Assembly (NCBI RefSeq): GCF_004379255.2
Contig: NC_056033.1
Span: 36,668,719-36,732,718 of the forward strand
Source: Salvia splendens
Taxonomy: Eukaryota; Streptophyta; Magnoliopsida; Lamiales; Lamiaceae
Direction of reading: 5' to 3'
Length of the DNA stretch: 64,000 nt
A program made the position numbers and the translations under genes. The notes beneath the pieces are model-generated. The model made no database searches. It worked only from the letters and a program-made list of their open reading frames with translations, and was not told where the DNA came from. Numbering within the stretch: position 1 is the stretch's first letter; the number at the start of each line of letters is the position of its first letter. Below, piece after piece: positions 33,541 to 46,014 of the stretch.

Positions 33541-35792
33541 TTGACAGGGTTGCCATGGATGGAAATTGGGATGCAAAATCTGCCTAACTGTAGATTCTTG
33601 ATTGATTAAATAAACAGACAATAGTCTACAAATTTTGACATAAAAACTCGAATCCAATATGAATAAGTTTACAATATTTGCAAAATTAATTTAATATTCG
33701 ACAGTTGCGACTAGGGGAGGGTTAAAGAAGCGGGGAAGAAAGGGGAAATCAACACAACTCGACCAAAACTCGAAATAAATGGGTATAGCTCGAATAAAAA
33801 TCAGAGTATCATTTCAACAATCAACAACTCGAAACGAATAGTATCTCAAAAATACTTGAAATCAAAAGAAACAACATTCAGCGGAAGCATTCGAGAGAAG
33901 AATAATATTATGCATGAAGACATAATATATTCAGAACATTTTATTTATCATCTTCCTCACTTTTATGCTCAACACTCACCGTGCTCATCACAGCTCAACC
34001 TGCACATAGAGAAAACACATGCAAGGCTGAGTATTTGATGCACTCAGTGGACTCATGCCGAAAACATTTTATAAAAATATTTATCATGCCATTAACGAGT
34101 GACCTCGGGGTTTTAACTTTAGAAAGGGCACGAGTCACCAAAAACATTTCAACGTACCATCCATCAACACCACCATCATCTCAACATCACCATACCATAT
34201 CTGAACATACATGACAAAGAATGTGACCACATTCCAAGTCACTAGACCGGGCAACTCAAAGAGATAGTGCACGATCTACGGGGTGTACACTAGTCCGAGT
34301 AGGGTTTGCGGCCCTACTGGAACCCGAATTCGATTAAACATACATGGCAGAAGCCACTTCAGATAGGTCACATAACAAAACAAAAACATTGCACGACAAA
34401 CATATTTCACATCATTTGAAAAATAAATATAATTAGGACATAGTCCTTATTTAAAAAGAAAGTCCACTTCAAAAGATTAACGCCTCAACTTGTCGGTTCC
34501 GTCGTCAAAAAGCATGCAAAATCCCTTTTTAAAATAACATAATATGCAAAAATTAGACTTTAAGAAATAGTTTAATTCCAACAATACATGCATGTATAAA
34601 TCTTACCTTCGATCCCCCTTAGAAAATTCTAAGATTTTCAGTGACTTTAGCACATCGTATTCATCCTTCTATTGACTCCGTCCGAGCTCTCGTCATTCTC
34701 GTATACAAATTCTAGTCCAACTCAAATAAACAATGGCCACCCTCCTAATTAGATCATTAGCCCATACTACTATTTATCAATATTGCTTGAATTATATCTT
34801 ATGGCCAATTATATTAAATGGAACAAGGGGCCATACTCACCTCTCTTATTCTCATTACCTAACTTCCAAAAATGGAATTTGAAAATGTCCAATTCCTTCC
34901 TCGGTCATCCATCACTTCTCTCTTTCTCTTTCTCTTTCTCTCATCCGTCGCCTACTATCTCTCTCTCTAGCTACTCCTCTGCACCAGCGGCTGCCGCCGC
35001 TAATCGCCCTGCAGCACCGCGCTCAGCCGAGCAGCCACTTCCTGTTCGTCATGAGCAGACGTGTCTGCTGCTGCTGAGTTCAGCCCGGTGTTGTCCGCCG
35101 CCGCCCTCGCAGGCACAGCCGCCGTCACTTCCTCTTTCTTTAAATTTCCCAAAATCAGAGAAACACCCATCTCTCATCTCCATCTTCTTTTCTAAAACAG
35201 TCCCACTCTCACTCTCAACTTCCTTCTCCAATATTTTACGAAATTAGAGGCTCACTCATGTCTCCAATCCCTCACCATCTCTCCATCGACTCTCTCTCAC
35301 ATTCTCTTTCTCTAATTCTCTCTGAAACTCTAAAGCTTGAAACTGGTGAAATAAAATGATGCTGACTGAGAGTGATGAACGTGGGATTATGGGGAGATAT
35401 ATGTGTAGAAACCGATTTCATTGAATGGGGAGTAGAAACCGATTTGTTCTCTTCTTCCGGATGTTGTGGAACAGAAATTGAGTGAGAGTCATCTCCCGTT
35501 TAAATTCTTGCATAAATTAATAAATCATTTGGGCTCATAACAATTGGATTTCAAATTGGGCTAAAAAGAATAATTGCTCTAGGCCCAAAATGAAGTTGAA
35601 GAGGACTTCCAAAAGTTGGTTACGAAGAATTGGGCTTGATACAAATAAAGAAAAAGACCCAAGCCCGAATTCAATAATAAACACTCTAGCCCATTCTATC
35701 AATATCGAAAAGAATTGAAGGCAAATTTTTTAGATGCACAAACGACGTCCCTTCAAGAACAAATAGAAAGGTAAAAAAGTCGGGGTATTACA
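33541..35792 (-). mobile_element. Solo-like gypsy LTR, about 2.2 kb
   Basis: On the minus strand it starts at 35792 with TGTAATACCCCGAC, the standard opening of long Tekay-type LTRs. It shares the acccgaattcg and agggtttgcgg segment with the LTR at the window start. No internal coding region follows on either side, so it is solo-like. The left limit is uncertain. I place it at tgttgacagg (33541), but no matching 5-bp target duplication with the right flank agtat was found. A pyrimidine-rich tct-repeat stretch lies at about 34,915-34,990. Confidence 0.6.
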
Positions 35793-36069
35793 AGTATTAT
35801 GAAGATCATATTTGTAATTCAATTAAAAAATAAGGCCATAAAGGCACCAACATTGGGGCGGACGATAGGCCGCCCGATGCCTCGGGCGCGCCATCGTCCG
35901 CCACTTGGGTGCGCGGACGATGGACGATGCGTCGTCCTCGCCCGACAGATAGTCCGCAGAGGAAGCGCGGACGATAGGGCATCGTCCGCCCACTGTGGGC
36001 GACAAGGACGATGGCGTGGACGATGCAACGTGTTTTTGTTTTTATTTTTTTAAATTCAAAAAATTCATT

Positions 36070-36079
36070 TATATAAATA
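36070..36079 (+). promoter_or_regulatory. TATA box of element E ORF1
   Basis: The sequence tatataaata is followed by ccccctacccc, 59 bases before the ORF1 start codon at 36138. The same tataaataccccc arrangement precedes ORF1 of element F, which supports it as a real core promoter. Confidence 0.6.
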
Positions 36080-36137
36080 CCCCCTACCCCACCTTCATTT
36101 GTAACATTTTCATTCGCATTTTCACTTACACTAGAAA

Positions 36138-37164
36138 ATGGATTCCGGTGATTACTCAAGTCCTAATAGCCCGATGTTTGGAGGTGGTGCACGTTGGCCG
36201 GGTACACAACCTGACGAATATCGGTCGTTCGACTCCGACACGCAGTACGATCCCGATTCAGTACGGATTCGTACGGTCTGTCTGACATGGAGCCGTCTCC
36301 AACTCGCCCCGCCGCCCCTTCCCACCGCCGCCTCGGCCGCCGCCCCCGCCAGAAAGAAGCGAATCAAGTACTGGGCGTACAAGTTGCCACCTCCGGCAAC
36401 GAATGAAGAGTACGCCCCCGGGAGGACGAACTACCAACCGGATGAAACCCTCGTCTTGGCGAGGTGTTGGGTGGATATCTCGGAGGACCCGGTATTTGCG
36501 TACAACCAAAAGCTGCTTGCGTACTGGGAGCGCATCGTCGAGCGCTACAATGAGGCGAAGCCGCCGAGCGCGTACAAGCGCCATAGGGAGCAGCTCCGCA
36601 GCACCGGGATCAGGTTAAGAAGCAAGTCAACCTGTTCGCGGCGGAGTACGAGAAGTGCTAGAGGGAGCAGGGAAGCTGCGAGAGCCTGAGCGATGTGCGC
36701 GATAGAGCACTGTTGTCGTACCAGTCCATGTATGGCGACTTCAAGCATTTCAATGTTTGGGCGCTCTTGAAGGACAAGCAGAAGTTCCAAGGCGAGATTC
36801 TGCACACTGGTGCGACAAAGAGGACGAAGACCACCGACACTGGTGGTTACACGAGCAGCGAAAGCGGCGCATATCCGGTGGAGCTCAACCGGACGTACAC
36901 GGAGGATGAGAGTTCCGGCACACTGATGTCCTCCCGGCGTCCCGTAGGCGTCAAGGCTATGAAGAACAAGGGGAAGACGAAGGCGACACCCTCCTCGCAA
37001 GCCGCGGCCGCCCCCCATCGCCGATCCCGACCTCGATCCCGACCCCGACTCCGTCGGCACTTGCCTACGCGGAGTTGGCAACGGCCTCGATGGCGTGGAC
37101 GTTGTTGGACACGCATAACGCCCTCATGAAGTGTACGGACCCGGCCAGAGCCGAATACCGCTAG
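36138..37164 (+). pseudogene. Harbinger ORF1 (Myb/SANT-like), element E, lightly damaged
   Basis: ATG 36138 gives MDSGDYSSPNSPMFGGG. A basic proline-rich linker follows, then the SANT-like domain NYQPDETLVLARCWVDISED, continuing PVFAYNQKLLAYWERIVERY (about residues 95-140). A frameshift near 36,605 moves the frame to QVKKQVNLFAAEYEKC. A TAG follows near 36,660, then SCESLSDVRDRALLSYQSMY, GDFKHFNVWALLKDKQKFQG and a Lys-rich tail. A later shift near 37,015 precedes the C-terminus (WLIDELRQKLGS) near 37,200. Only a few mutations separate it from a complete reading frame, so it was active more recently than the copies in C and D. The expected role is DNA-binding partner of transposase. Confidence 0.75.
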
Positions 37165-37456
37165 TGGTTGATCGATGAGCTGCGCCAGAAGTTGGGTAGT
37201 CAACTTTTTATTATTTCTAACTTGTGTAATTTTTTTTAATCAATGTAGTATTTGCCGTTTTTTAGTTAATCGTTGTGTTTTTTAATTAGTTTGCATTTAT
37301 ATATTTGAAAACATTTAAACTAATTAACAAAATAATAGTAAAACCTATAGGGTGCCCCACTGCAGGTGAAAGGGTAGGAGGATAAAATGCTGACATGGCG
37401 ATGCATATGGCGGGCTTTAGGGTGCGCCTTAGGGCGCCCAACTGCTAATGTCCTAA

Positions 37457-40400
37457 GCTATAGTATTTTTCATTAATTAGTTTGTGTAGTGGTTGACCTA
37501 CTAACCATTGATACGACGTATTTAGACGTTTAACACGTCACTATATTAGTATAGTAGTAGTACTGTATTTCGAAAGTTCACATGATGTGGTGCACTTTAT
37601 TATGATATGAAATTAGAAAAAGTACTCTGTATTTAATAATTTTAATTAAATATAATACTAATATATGATGATTAATAAAATATGAATCATTAAAAAATAA
37701 TCTCATTTTGTTATTTTAGATTGTCTCACAGAATTAATCAAATTTTTTAAAAAATCACCGCACCTTACACTAGTTATAAGTTTAGGTTCAGTCTTACTAT
37801 TCATGAACACTTCTTCATTTAATATTCTTTTTTTTTATATTTGACTAAATTTACATTAAAACGTCTATAAAATACTATAATATTATTTTTAAGGAAGGTA
37901 GAAAAACAATAAATAAATAAAATATTTGAAAAATAAAAGTTGATTCTTATTACAAAGATAGAAATATGGAGTATCCAATAAAATATACTCATACACCCTA
38001 TTCATCTTAGGATATATGGAATAGCAATTATTACTCCCTTATCCAGGAAACAATATCTTATTTTATCATTAAAAGATGTTTATGATTTAAACTTTTATTT
38101 AATTTTTTCTGTTTTTTATAGTGATCACCCTCCACTAAATTATTATATTCATATCATAGTAAAACTAATATATAAACTAATAAATAAACTAATATATTAG
38201 TAAAACTAATATATAAATATAGTATAAGATTCATATTCTATTATATTTTTAAAAATTCACATTAAATCAAAATGAGATTTTAAATTATGTATAGATAGAA
38301 TTTGGTTTGAACATATAAATATGTTAATTAATGACGTAGCAATATCATATTATTCATAGTGTTTAAGTACGAAATTAATCAATGTTATCAATTGAACGAG
38401 AAATCGTAATCTCTCTCATGTCAATGTAATGATAGTAGTCATAATCATAAGAACACAAATCTAAACATTCAAGATTCACCTCTAGCTACTAAGCTAACAT
38501 ATAAAACTCCATTCTATAAGAAAAAAAATATGTTTAAAATATAGTGGTAATATTCTGCTGTCAACTATGCGAAGCCCGAATTCAGAAATGATTATTTTCC
38601 GTTGGTGTATAGTGGTAATATTTTGATGATTTGGTGATATAAATCTTCAACTTCAACTAAATTTAGGATCCTCAATTAAATGTAATTATGTAGTGATGAA
38701 TTTACAAATTATAAAAAAAAAATCAAATATCAATTTATCTATTTCTTCATAATGTAGAATAAATGAATAAAAGTACATATTGAATTCAGATTTCTATGTA
38801 ATTTATAACAATAATAATGTCAATAAAAATTTCAAGGTATTAAAATTGAGAGTAAATTATCAAATAAATTATTAAATTTGGTCAAAATCTAGCTAGTTTC
38901 GTACTTTTTAAAAATAGATTTGTACATTAACTTCGAATATTTCTCATCCATCCCTTCTAGAGTTTTTCAAAGGCCTACTGTAGTAAATTATAATGACATG
39001 GTGCGCACATATATAATTTAAATAACATGAGATATATACTATGTATTACGTAATAGATAGTCATTTAAATAATGAAGTAGTATGATCAATTTATAATATA
39101 TTATATAAGATTTTAAAATAAATTATTAAATTATTAAATTTTATTTTTTCTATTTTCACATTTATATACCAAGTGACATCTTTTATATATGTTTAAAACA
39201 ACGTCTTTTAATGATGCAGAAATCTTTATAATTTTATTATTATAACTTTTTTAAAGAAAAATTTCAAATAAAATTGATATCTCTTTCTCTCCATCTTCTA
39301 TTTTACCTGAAATACTCTGTTGCTATCTCTCAAGTCTTAACCAGCATTATCAATAAAGAAAAATATAAATGAATCATAAAGAGACTGTGGTAATAAATTA
39401 AAAAATTAAAAGAAAGGCAAAGAAAATAACCATAACAAAATGCAACATTGTTTCTTGCGTGTTACTATGAGTAAACATCGATTGTCCAGATAAATATTTT
39501 TGGTTGGCACATTAACATTAGTTTTGTCCAAACGAAGAATAATGAAATGATTGTGAATTTCGAATTTGGTGATTTATATATAGGCTTTTTGAAAAATGTT
39601 GGATGGACTAAAAGTTTGACCAAAATTGATGAGTTTTAGCTTTAAGGTTATTGAATACAAACTAGTGTTTGTGTGCATTTAATTAAAATATATGAACACA
39701 TATATAATACTTAGAAGTGCATAATATTATGGTCATATATTAATGATTTGTGTATAATTTTTTTACTTTTTTGGAACCATAAAAAGTAATTAATGTATAC
39801 TTTAATTCAAATTTGAAAAACAATAGAGAGATAATTCAAATATAAAAATAAAAAATTGAAAATGAGACCAAAGACTAATAAAGTCTTTTTAATTTGTCCA
39901 CTAACTATATTTATTATTTTAATATATAATTAATATATCAAAATTACTAATATAATCTTATTTTAATTGTATAAAATTTGATTGTTTATCATTACTCTAT
40001 TTAATAAAGTTGTTTATCTTCTCAACGTTTTGACCAGATAGATATTTTGGTTGACACATAACATCGATTTAAATCAAATTGAGAAATATGGAATGATTAT
40101 GATTTTCTTCAAACTTAGTGATTTATAATAAACTTTTTGAAAGATGTGAGATCAACTAAAATTGGACAAAACATGGTCATTTATTTGGTAAAACGTTACG
40201 CGACTCCGTTTTGTTTTCTCATCTTTTATCCACACATAGATTTCAGCTGACACATCAATGTCGGTATCATCTAAATTAATATGAGTAAATAGAGAATATA
40301 GATTCCATATGTCCAGTACTTAGCAAAAATAAATACTAGCATTTGAGAACTCAGTACAAAGACTTATTTCATTTGATTTGTTATTACATTATTTCTTTCC

Positions 40401-40912
40401 CATTTTACCCTTTTCAGCCCAAGCACAAATTTCGTTCTAGCTGTCTAAGGCTGTCCACAATACCGTCTCAATACTATCTCATCTCTTAACTATTCATAGG
40501 TCACACTGCATTTTTTACCCCATCTCTTAATCATCTCATCCTTTAACTATTCATTCAATTTCATTTTTTTATTTTTATTTCCAACAAATTCAATTAATAT
40601 TTCATTGAAATATTAAATTAATACTAATAATTCATAAAATCATTAAAAACCACGAAATATTATACAGTAGATACTCCATTTGTCTTTAAAAATAATAAAT
40701 TATTTCTATTTTAATTTATTTCTTAAAATTATATATTTTTTTGTTAGGAAAATATAAACGACTAATAAGGTGGACTCAATCTCCACTAATAATACTTTAA
40801 TTTACTTTTATCTCTCTTACATTGTTAATTGTACATTAAAACTAGTATACATTCAAAAGTTCATAGTATTTTTAAAAAGAAGTATAACTCATGGACCATG
40901 AAATATACTACT
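37457..40912. other. Long AT-rich intergenic region
   Basis: No gene, RNA or complete transposon is recognisable. Near 40,448 the string taaggctgtccacaataccg resembles a Harbinger-type terminal repeat, but no partner end was found. The rest is A/T-rich with short direct repeats (for example aactaatatataaa near 38,165-38,215). Confidence 0.5.
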
Positions 40913-41156
40913 CCCTCCTTCGTCTCATTATAAGTGAGACGTATTCCTTTTTAGACAGTCGCATTATAAGTGAGACATTTTCTTTTATGGCAGTCTAACC
41001 CTAAAAGCATCACTCAATTTTTCTCTTACTTTATCATCTCTCATACTTTTTCTCTCTACTTTTTTTTCACTTCTATTTTTCTCTCTCTTTTCATTTAACT
41101 ATTGAATACGATTACCTAAATGTTTATGCTCTAAAGAAATGTACGTATAACATATA
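40913..41156. mobile_element. Partial Stowaway-like MITE
   Basis: Starts ctccctccttcgtctcatta after TA and carries two copies of cattataagtgaga (near 40,926 and 40,971). The right terminal repeat is missing; another MITE begins where it should be. Confidence 0.5.
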
Positions 41157-41409
41157 CTCCCTCCGTCCATGAAATATTGTCCAAGTTTGACTCAGCACGG
41201 ATTTTAAAAAATGTGAAGAAAAATGAGTTAAAAAAGTTAGTGCAATGAAGGTCTCACACTTATATATTAGTTTTATAATAGAATGTGAGTGTAAAGAGTT
41301 AGTGGAAAGTGAGGTCTATTCATCAAAAATAGTAGAAAAGCAAAGTGGACAATTTTTTACGAATGGATTAGAATGATAAAGTTGTACAACATTTTACTGA
41401 CGGAGAGAG
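41157..41409. mobile_element. Stowaway-like MITE, 253 bp
   Basis: The ends ctccctccgtccatg and the complement of actgacggagagag are imperfect inverted repeats, with TA on both sides (41155-41156 and 41410-41411). Confidence 0.7.
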
Positions 41410-41624
41410 TAATACGAGAGAATACAACAAATCGGCGGTGCACCCAACCAAAAAAAATTACTCCCGTATATAGCAATACTTCATATATAATCCCAATTAT
41501 CGAAAATCCAAAAAGTTATCCTCATCCCTCGCACTGCCAACCAACAAGGTATGGCCGAGTATTCGGAAAATAAAAAAACAGTAAGAAAGAAATTCAAACA
41601 AATGCAAATGCAGATAGACTTAGA

Positions 41625-42845
41625 TCTTACTCCAATGGCTCTGCTGCTGGAAATTTCTTCCTTCACTGGAAGAGGAGCTCCAATTCGATGGAGTCCACAA
41701 ACAAGAAGCAGAAAAAATGTGTTCCGTGAGGGATTCGGAAATGGCGGTTTTGGATGGGGTGAAGGCGAAGCAGAGGGATACGGCGCCGTTTAAGGGTATG
41801 GCGGAGGAGGAACACAAGCGGGATTATTATCTAATATGGGTTACCCTATCCGGACCCTCCCTCACCAGATTCCGGACCTGTTCACCTCAGAGCTTAGCTT
41901 TCATATCTATCGGTTTATACTCTTATTTGCTTTTACTTTATTTTGTTTCATTTCTATGTCACCTCACTTGCTCATTTTATACCATTATTTAGGATTTGAT
42001 CGTAGTGTAAACACCCAAATTGAAATCAAACCAAGTGTAATGGGGCATTTGGAAAAGGAATATAGACAAGTGAGAAGTAAAAGTATATATTGCGTGGATA
42101 GTAATGGAAATAAAGTGAGGCCATCATCTACCTGAATTAGTTCGACAAAGTTTGGTGATGAAAAAAGTAGTAGAATTATGAGGGGTGAAAGTGATTGGAC
42201 ATTGTAGTAGCTTCTTCTTTACTTCTTTTTTCTAGAGCCAAATTTTGAGGTTGATAGTTAAAGAAAAAGGTATTTTTGCGTGGGTTTTGAAAGCTAGCTT
42301 TTATACAGTTTCCTACCGTTACCAAACTCATTTTATATGAATAAATTTGCTGCTAGGTTTTCAATGTTTGTCACTGCTGCTGTGGCACTCTGTCATATGC
42401 CAAGTCAAGGGACAGTGGTTTCAGTTTTTCCAATCCAAACAGTTCAAAATTGGACAAATATGAAGTCTTGATTGTGTTTTGCGCAGGGATGATATCATCT
42501 TCAGAGACCCGCTGAACGCTCTTGCTGGCATCGAGAACTACAAATCAATGTTGTGGGGTTTGAGGTTTCACGGGAGGATCTTTTTCCGGGCTCTGTGGGT
42601 CGACATAGTGAGTGTGTGGCAGCTCGTGGAGAAGAAAACGATCATGGTGCGTTGGATCGTTCACGGCATCCCTCGAGTTCCATGAAAGAGCCGCAGCAGA
42701 TTGGAGGGCACCTCAGAGTACAAGCTTGACAAAGATGGCAAGATCTATGAGCACAAAGTTGACAACATCGCTGTAAATGGACCCCAAAAACACCAACTAC
42801 TAACAGTGGAGCGAGCAACTCATTCAATTAATAGGTTGCCCCCTC
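41625..42845 (+). pseudogene. DUF2358 (NTF2-like) protein gene relic, two exons
   Basis: DUF2358 proteins are small plant proteins with an NTF2-like fold, often plastid-targeted, of unclear function. A likely N-terminus begins MALLLEISSFTGRGAPIRW near 41,635. The reading changes frame at least twice (near 41,720-41,790 and at about 41,835) before MGYPIRTLPHQIPDLFTSEL and SFHIYR. The GT donor at 41913 and AG at 42485-42486 join it in phase to exon 2: RDDIIFRDPLNALAGIENYK, then LWGLRFHGRIFFRALWVDIV and VRWIVHGIPRVP. There an in-frame TGA (42683-42685) replaces a Trp. The frame continues as EYKLDKDGKIYEHKVDNIAV past it. Two frameshifts plus a stop argue for a pseudogene; a single sequencing error could explain one of them but not all. 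Confidence 0.75.
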
Positions 42846-43105
42846 CACCCCTAAACCAACTTACTTGCAATCTTCCTCGTCATCACCCATCACACATATT
42901 TAGACTACTCTCTGTATGTAAACCAACGAAACATTTACTAAATATGAATACTGGCAACAGATGTATGCAGAAAGATATAAATACGTATAAATATGCCGAA
43001 GAACAACTTCAAACACATAGGGTTATCACAAGCTGTTCGAGATAATTGATCAGCTTTTCTTTAAAAAATAATTTCAAAACAAAAACAAAATGTGGTTGAA
43101 ATCTC

Positions 43106-44452
43106 TCATCCATGAGTGTTGACAGCTTCCCACAGCAAGTTCCTGGGAGCCATGGAGAAATCGCGGGCCTCAACCGCGGCGGTTCTAAGCGTTCGCAGCG
43201 TCCACTTGTTCGCCTCGACGAAGGTTAAGCTCCGGTAGGGCAAGTTGTGCTTCTTACAGAGCTCTTTAATGATGGGGGAAACCTTCCTCAAATGGCACCT
43301 CGGCAACCTGGGGAAGAGATGGTGCTCCAGCTGAAACTGCAGCCCGCCGAAGAACCAATCCATCCAAGAAGGGCAGTCGATGTCGATGGTCCCGGCGGTT
43401 TGTTTCTCGAACCAGTTGTTCCCCTTGGGCGGGCCCACGTAGACGTCGGCGGCGAAGTGGTTGAGCGTGAATTGGATGTGCTGGATGGCGCAGACGCAGA
43501 AGCTGGCTAGCACGAAGAGCACGCGTTCGGTCCAATTGGGCAAGCAGGAGACGAGGAGAGGGAACCATGTCCAGAAAATCATGATTCCCAATATGTTTAG
43601 GGCTCGGTCGGGGACTCTGCGGTTGGAGAGGAGGAGGAGGAATGTCTGGAGATAGAGATTGACTCTGGCGACGCACATCACAGGGTAGTAGGTGAGGTGC
43701 TGGTAGCTGATGAAGAATCGGGCGATTGGATCGAATTCGAGCTTTCTGTTGTAGAATTTGGAGGTGAGGTTGGTGAAGAAGCGGGTGGAGACGGCGAGCA
43801 TCGGGAGGTGCTGGAGATCGGGGTCGTAATCGAGGCTGTTGCAGGCGATGTGGTGCGCGTTGTGCGTCCACTTCCACCACGCAATGCTGATGCCGGTGAG
43901 GCAGTTACCGGTGAGGATCTGCGCCAGTTTGTTGAATCTAGGGCTAATCATGATGTTGTAGTGGCCGGAGTCGTGCCCTAGGTAGGCGACCTGCATCCAG
44001 ATCAATCCGAGGAGGCCTCCGGAGAGAATGTGTGTGAGGAAACCGTCGCAGCGGAGGACGCCGTAGAAGCAGGTGGCGAGGAGCACCGAGATGAAGCAGA
44101 GGCTGTAGATCACGCCGTGGCCTTTCTTCTCGAACATTCCGGATCTGGTGAACTGCGTCGCGAGGTTGCGATAGTCGCGAGACATGTCGGAGACGTGAAA
44201 GTCGCGGAGGTAGTAGCCGGTGAAGAAAGTGTCGAGGTGTTTCCAGGCGGAGCCAGGGTGGAAGGCGATGAACGCATCGGTGACGTCCTGTCCGCCTAAA
44301 TTGAGGAGAGGAACCTCGCCGCCGGGGTGCTGCTTCGCCCAATCCGTTACGTTGTAGACTTTGCCCTGGATTGAGAGCAACAAATCGCCGGATTTGTTGT
44401 GCTTGCTTAGCTCCTCGGAGGTGATGTACTTCTTCTCATCAGCGGCGGCCAT
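43106..44452 (-). CDS. SLD: Delta8-sphingolipid (long-chain base) desaturase, intronless
   Basis: This ER membrane enzyme puts the Delta8 double bond into sphingoid long-chain bases, using its own fused cytochrome b5 as electron donor. It has 448 residues, equal to the usual ~449, from ATG 44452 (MAAADEKKYI). The frame runs a few codons further upstream, but only with a TTG start. The cytochrome b5 domain with HPGG is at 42-45. Membrane segments follow. The three His boxes are HDSGH (160-164), HNAHH (197-201) and QLEHH (374-378), where the third box starts with Gln instead of His, as in front-end desaturases. The lack of introns is normal for this family. No damage is seen. Front-end Delta6 fatty-acid desaturases are the alternative, but the sequence fits plant SLDs better. 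Confidence 0.93.
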   Translation of the reverse strand: MAAADEKKYITSEELSKHNKSGDLLLSIQGKVYNVTDWAKQHPGGEVPLLNLGGQDVTDAFIAFHPGSAWKHLDTFFTGYYLRDFHVSDMSRDYRNLATQFTRSGMFEKKGHGVIYSLCFISVLLATCFYGVLRCDGFLTHILSGGLLGLIWMQVAYLGHDSGHYNIMISPRFNKLAQILTGNCLTGISIAWWKWTHNAHHIACNSLDYDPDLQHLPMLAVSTRFFTNLTSKFYNRKLEFDPIARFFISYQHLTYYPVMCVARVNLYLQTFLLLLSNRRVPDRALNILGIMIFWTWFPLLVSCLPNWTERVLFVLASFCVCAIQHIQFTLNHFAADVYVGPPKGNNWFEKQTAGTIDIDCPSWMDWFFGGLQFQLEHHLFPRLPRCHLRKVSPIIKELCKKHNLPYRSLTFVEANKWTLRTLRTAAVEARDFSMAPRNLLWEAVNTHG

Positions 44453-44760
44453 TGTTGATCGATGCGCCACTTCTCGCAACCTGACGAGATCTGGAATCAG
44501 ATAACCGACTGCAGATCCACTTTCTCTCTCCTCCTATTTTGAATCCGCTATACGTTGTGAAACACAGTCACCGCCAGTATCTGATTGAAGAGCTTATCAA
44601 CGTCTGCGTTTGAATCTGGAATGCCGAAACGAAATCGATTGATTACTAATATCAATATGCAGAGAGAGAGAGAGAGAAAGAGAGAGAGGAGAGAAGAGGT
44701 CGTATGATAGTGGAATGCGCGTGGACAGCGAAGCATGCGGCGAAGTGGTGGAAGCTGTAG
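44453..44760 (-). promoter_or_regulatory. 5' flank of the desaturase with a (GA)n microsatellite
   Basis: A gagagagagagag microsatellite (about 44,660-44,692), read as CT repeats on the coding strand, lies about 210 bases upstream of the start codon. CT-rich tracts at such positions are common in plant core promoters and 5' leaders. No clear TATA box was picked. Confidence 0.45.
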
Positions 44761-45773
44761 AAGTCTTTGGGCTCTACACAGCCTGCCTCTCACTAAATAA
44801 ACAAGAAATCGAATAATCTCTCTTATTCTTTTCCTAAGTAGAAAGGGATATGCCTTTATTTCAAAATAAATTAAAGATATTAACAACACCCCTATTTACA
44901 AGGAGTACTTTTTTTATTCTTTTATCCTATTCGGATTTTCGGAGTGAGTTATAAATTGAGACGATAATAACAAACAATAATCTGCTTTTTAAATAGTACT
45001 ATGTAATATTGACCCTAGAAATTACGTTAATAATCGAAATCTAACGAAATCTAAGTAGGCGATTAATGCGGAAAGTAAATAAGAAAAGTTTGACGTTGTA
45101 CTAATAAATAAATTTTGACGGTAGGATAAATTAATTAATTTAACGACGACTTAAAACAAAAGGTTTATATGTGGATGGAAAAGGTGAAGGCAACAGCTAA
45201 TTTTGGTTAACTGTTGAAATCAAAATCGTGGCCCTCAATGTGCCAGATAGAATATGGAATAGATGTGGTGTTCTTGTTGTCACGTTCAGGCCGGTTTGGC
45301 CCCTCGCAACATTATTTTAATTTTTAATCAACCCAAAAATATCTAATAATATTTATTTTCTATTTATAATTTTTATTTTCACTATTTTATAGTACTAGTA
45401 CCGTACTTTATTCTCTAGTTTATTCTCTACCACGTCCATGTACTGTTAGCCACTTTACCGATTTCTATACCGAAATCTGATACTAGATTTGTATTAATTC
45501 AACCACTACATATTTATGATTTCGATGATTAACGTATAATAAACAAATAAAGTCATAATAAAAGTTGAACTTGTTCCAATTACTTTTACATTGAAGAATA
45601 AATAAAGGCCCGCATTTATATGATTATATCAGTTCTTGTACTATAAATTTGAAAAGTGTGTATTATGGCTACATTAATTTTATTTAGTAATTTAATAAAT
45701 AACGTATAGGGTGTGGATTAAAATAAAAAAATACTTATTTAAATGACTTGCAAATTACTCGCATTGAATAATA
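44761..45773. other. AT-rich spacer upstream of the desaturase
   Basis: No gene or complete repeat is recognisable. Confidence 0.4.
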
Positions 45774-46012
45774 CTCCCATAGTAATAGAGTCATTTTGTC
45801 ATTTTAGTACGTTCCATAGTAATAGAGTCATTTCCCTGTATAAAGTCAACACATTTCTCCACACCTACTTTACTCTCTCTTACTTTATTTTCTCTTCATC
45901 TCTTTCCTTTTTCATTTTCCACTTTATTCTTCATTTACTTAACTCACCTAACACAATTTTCTTAATCTCTGTGTCGAAAAGAAATGCCTCTATTACTATG
46001 CAACGGAGGGAG
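45774..46012. mobile_element. Stowaway-like MITE, 239 bp
   Basis: The left end ctcccatagtaatagag and the complement of the right end, ctccctccgttgcatagtaa, are inverted repeats flanked by TA. The cattccatagtaatagagtc segment near the left end is repeated once. A further ggagggagta lies just outside at 46,032, a remnant of another copy. Confidence 0.7.
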
Positions 46013-46014
46013 TA

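Larger units (their letters stand above)
35834..37453 (+). mobile_element. PIF/Harbinger element E, ORF1-only, TAA target site
   Basis: The left end ggccataaaggcaccaacat and the complement of the right end ggacattagcagttgggcg are related inverted repeats. TAA flanks both sides (35831-35833 and 37454-37456). The left 170 bp are GC-rich with gacgat, gcggacgat and gtccgc words in both orientations. The element carries ORF1 on the plus strand and no transposase, the reverse orientation to elements C and D. It lies just beside the solo-like LTR. Confidence 0.75.

Noticed and set aside
34783..35247. 154-codon Ser/Pro-rich frame at 34.8-35.2 kb
   Set aside because: It crosses the tct-repeat of the solo-like LTR and has no family features; treated as LTR sequence.
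43247..44342. Several long frames overlapping the desaturase on both strands
   Set aside because: GC-rich third positions of the real gene keep other frames open; only the minus-strand frame 44452-43106 has the desaturase motifs.
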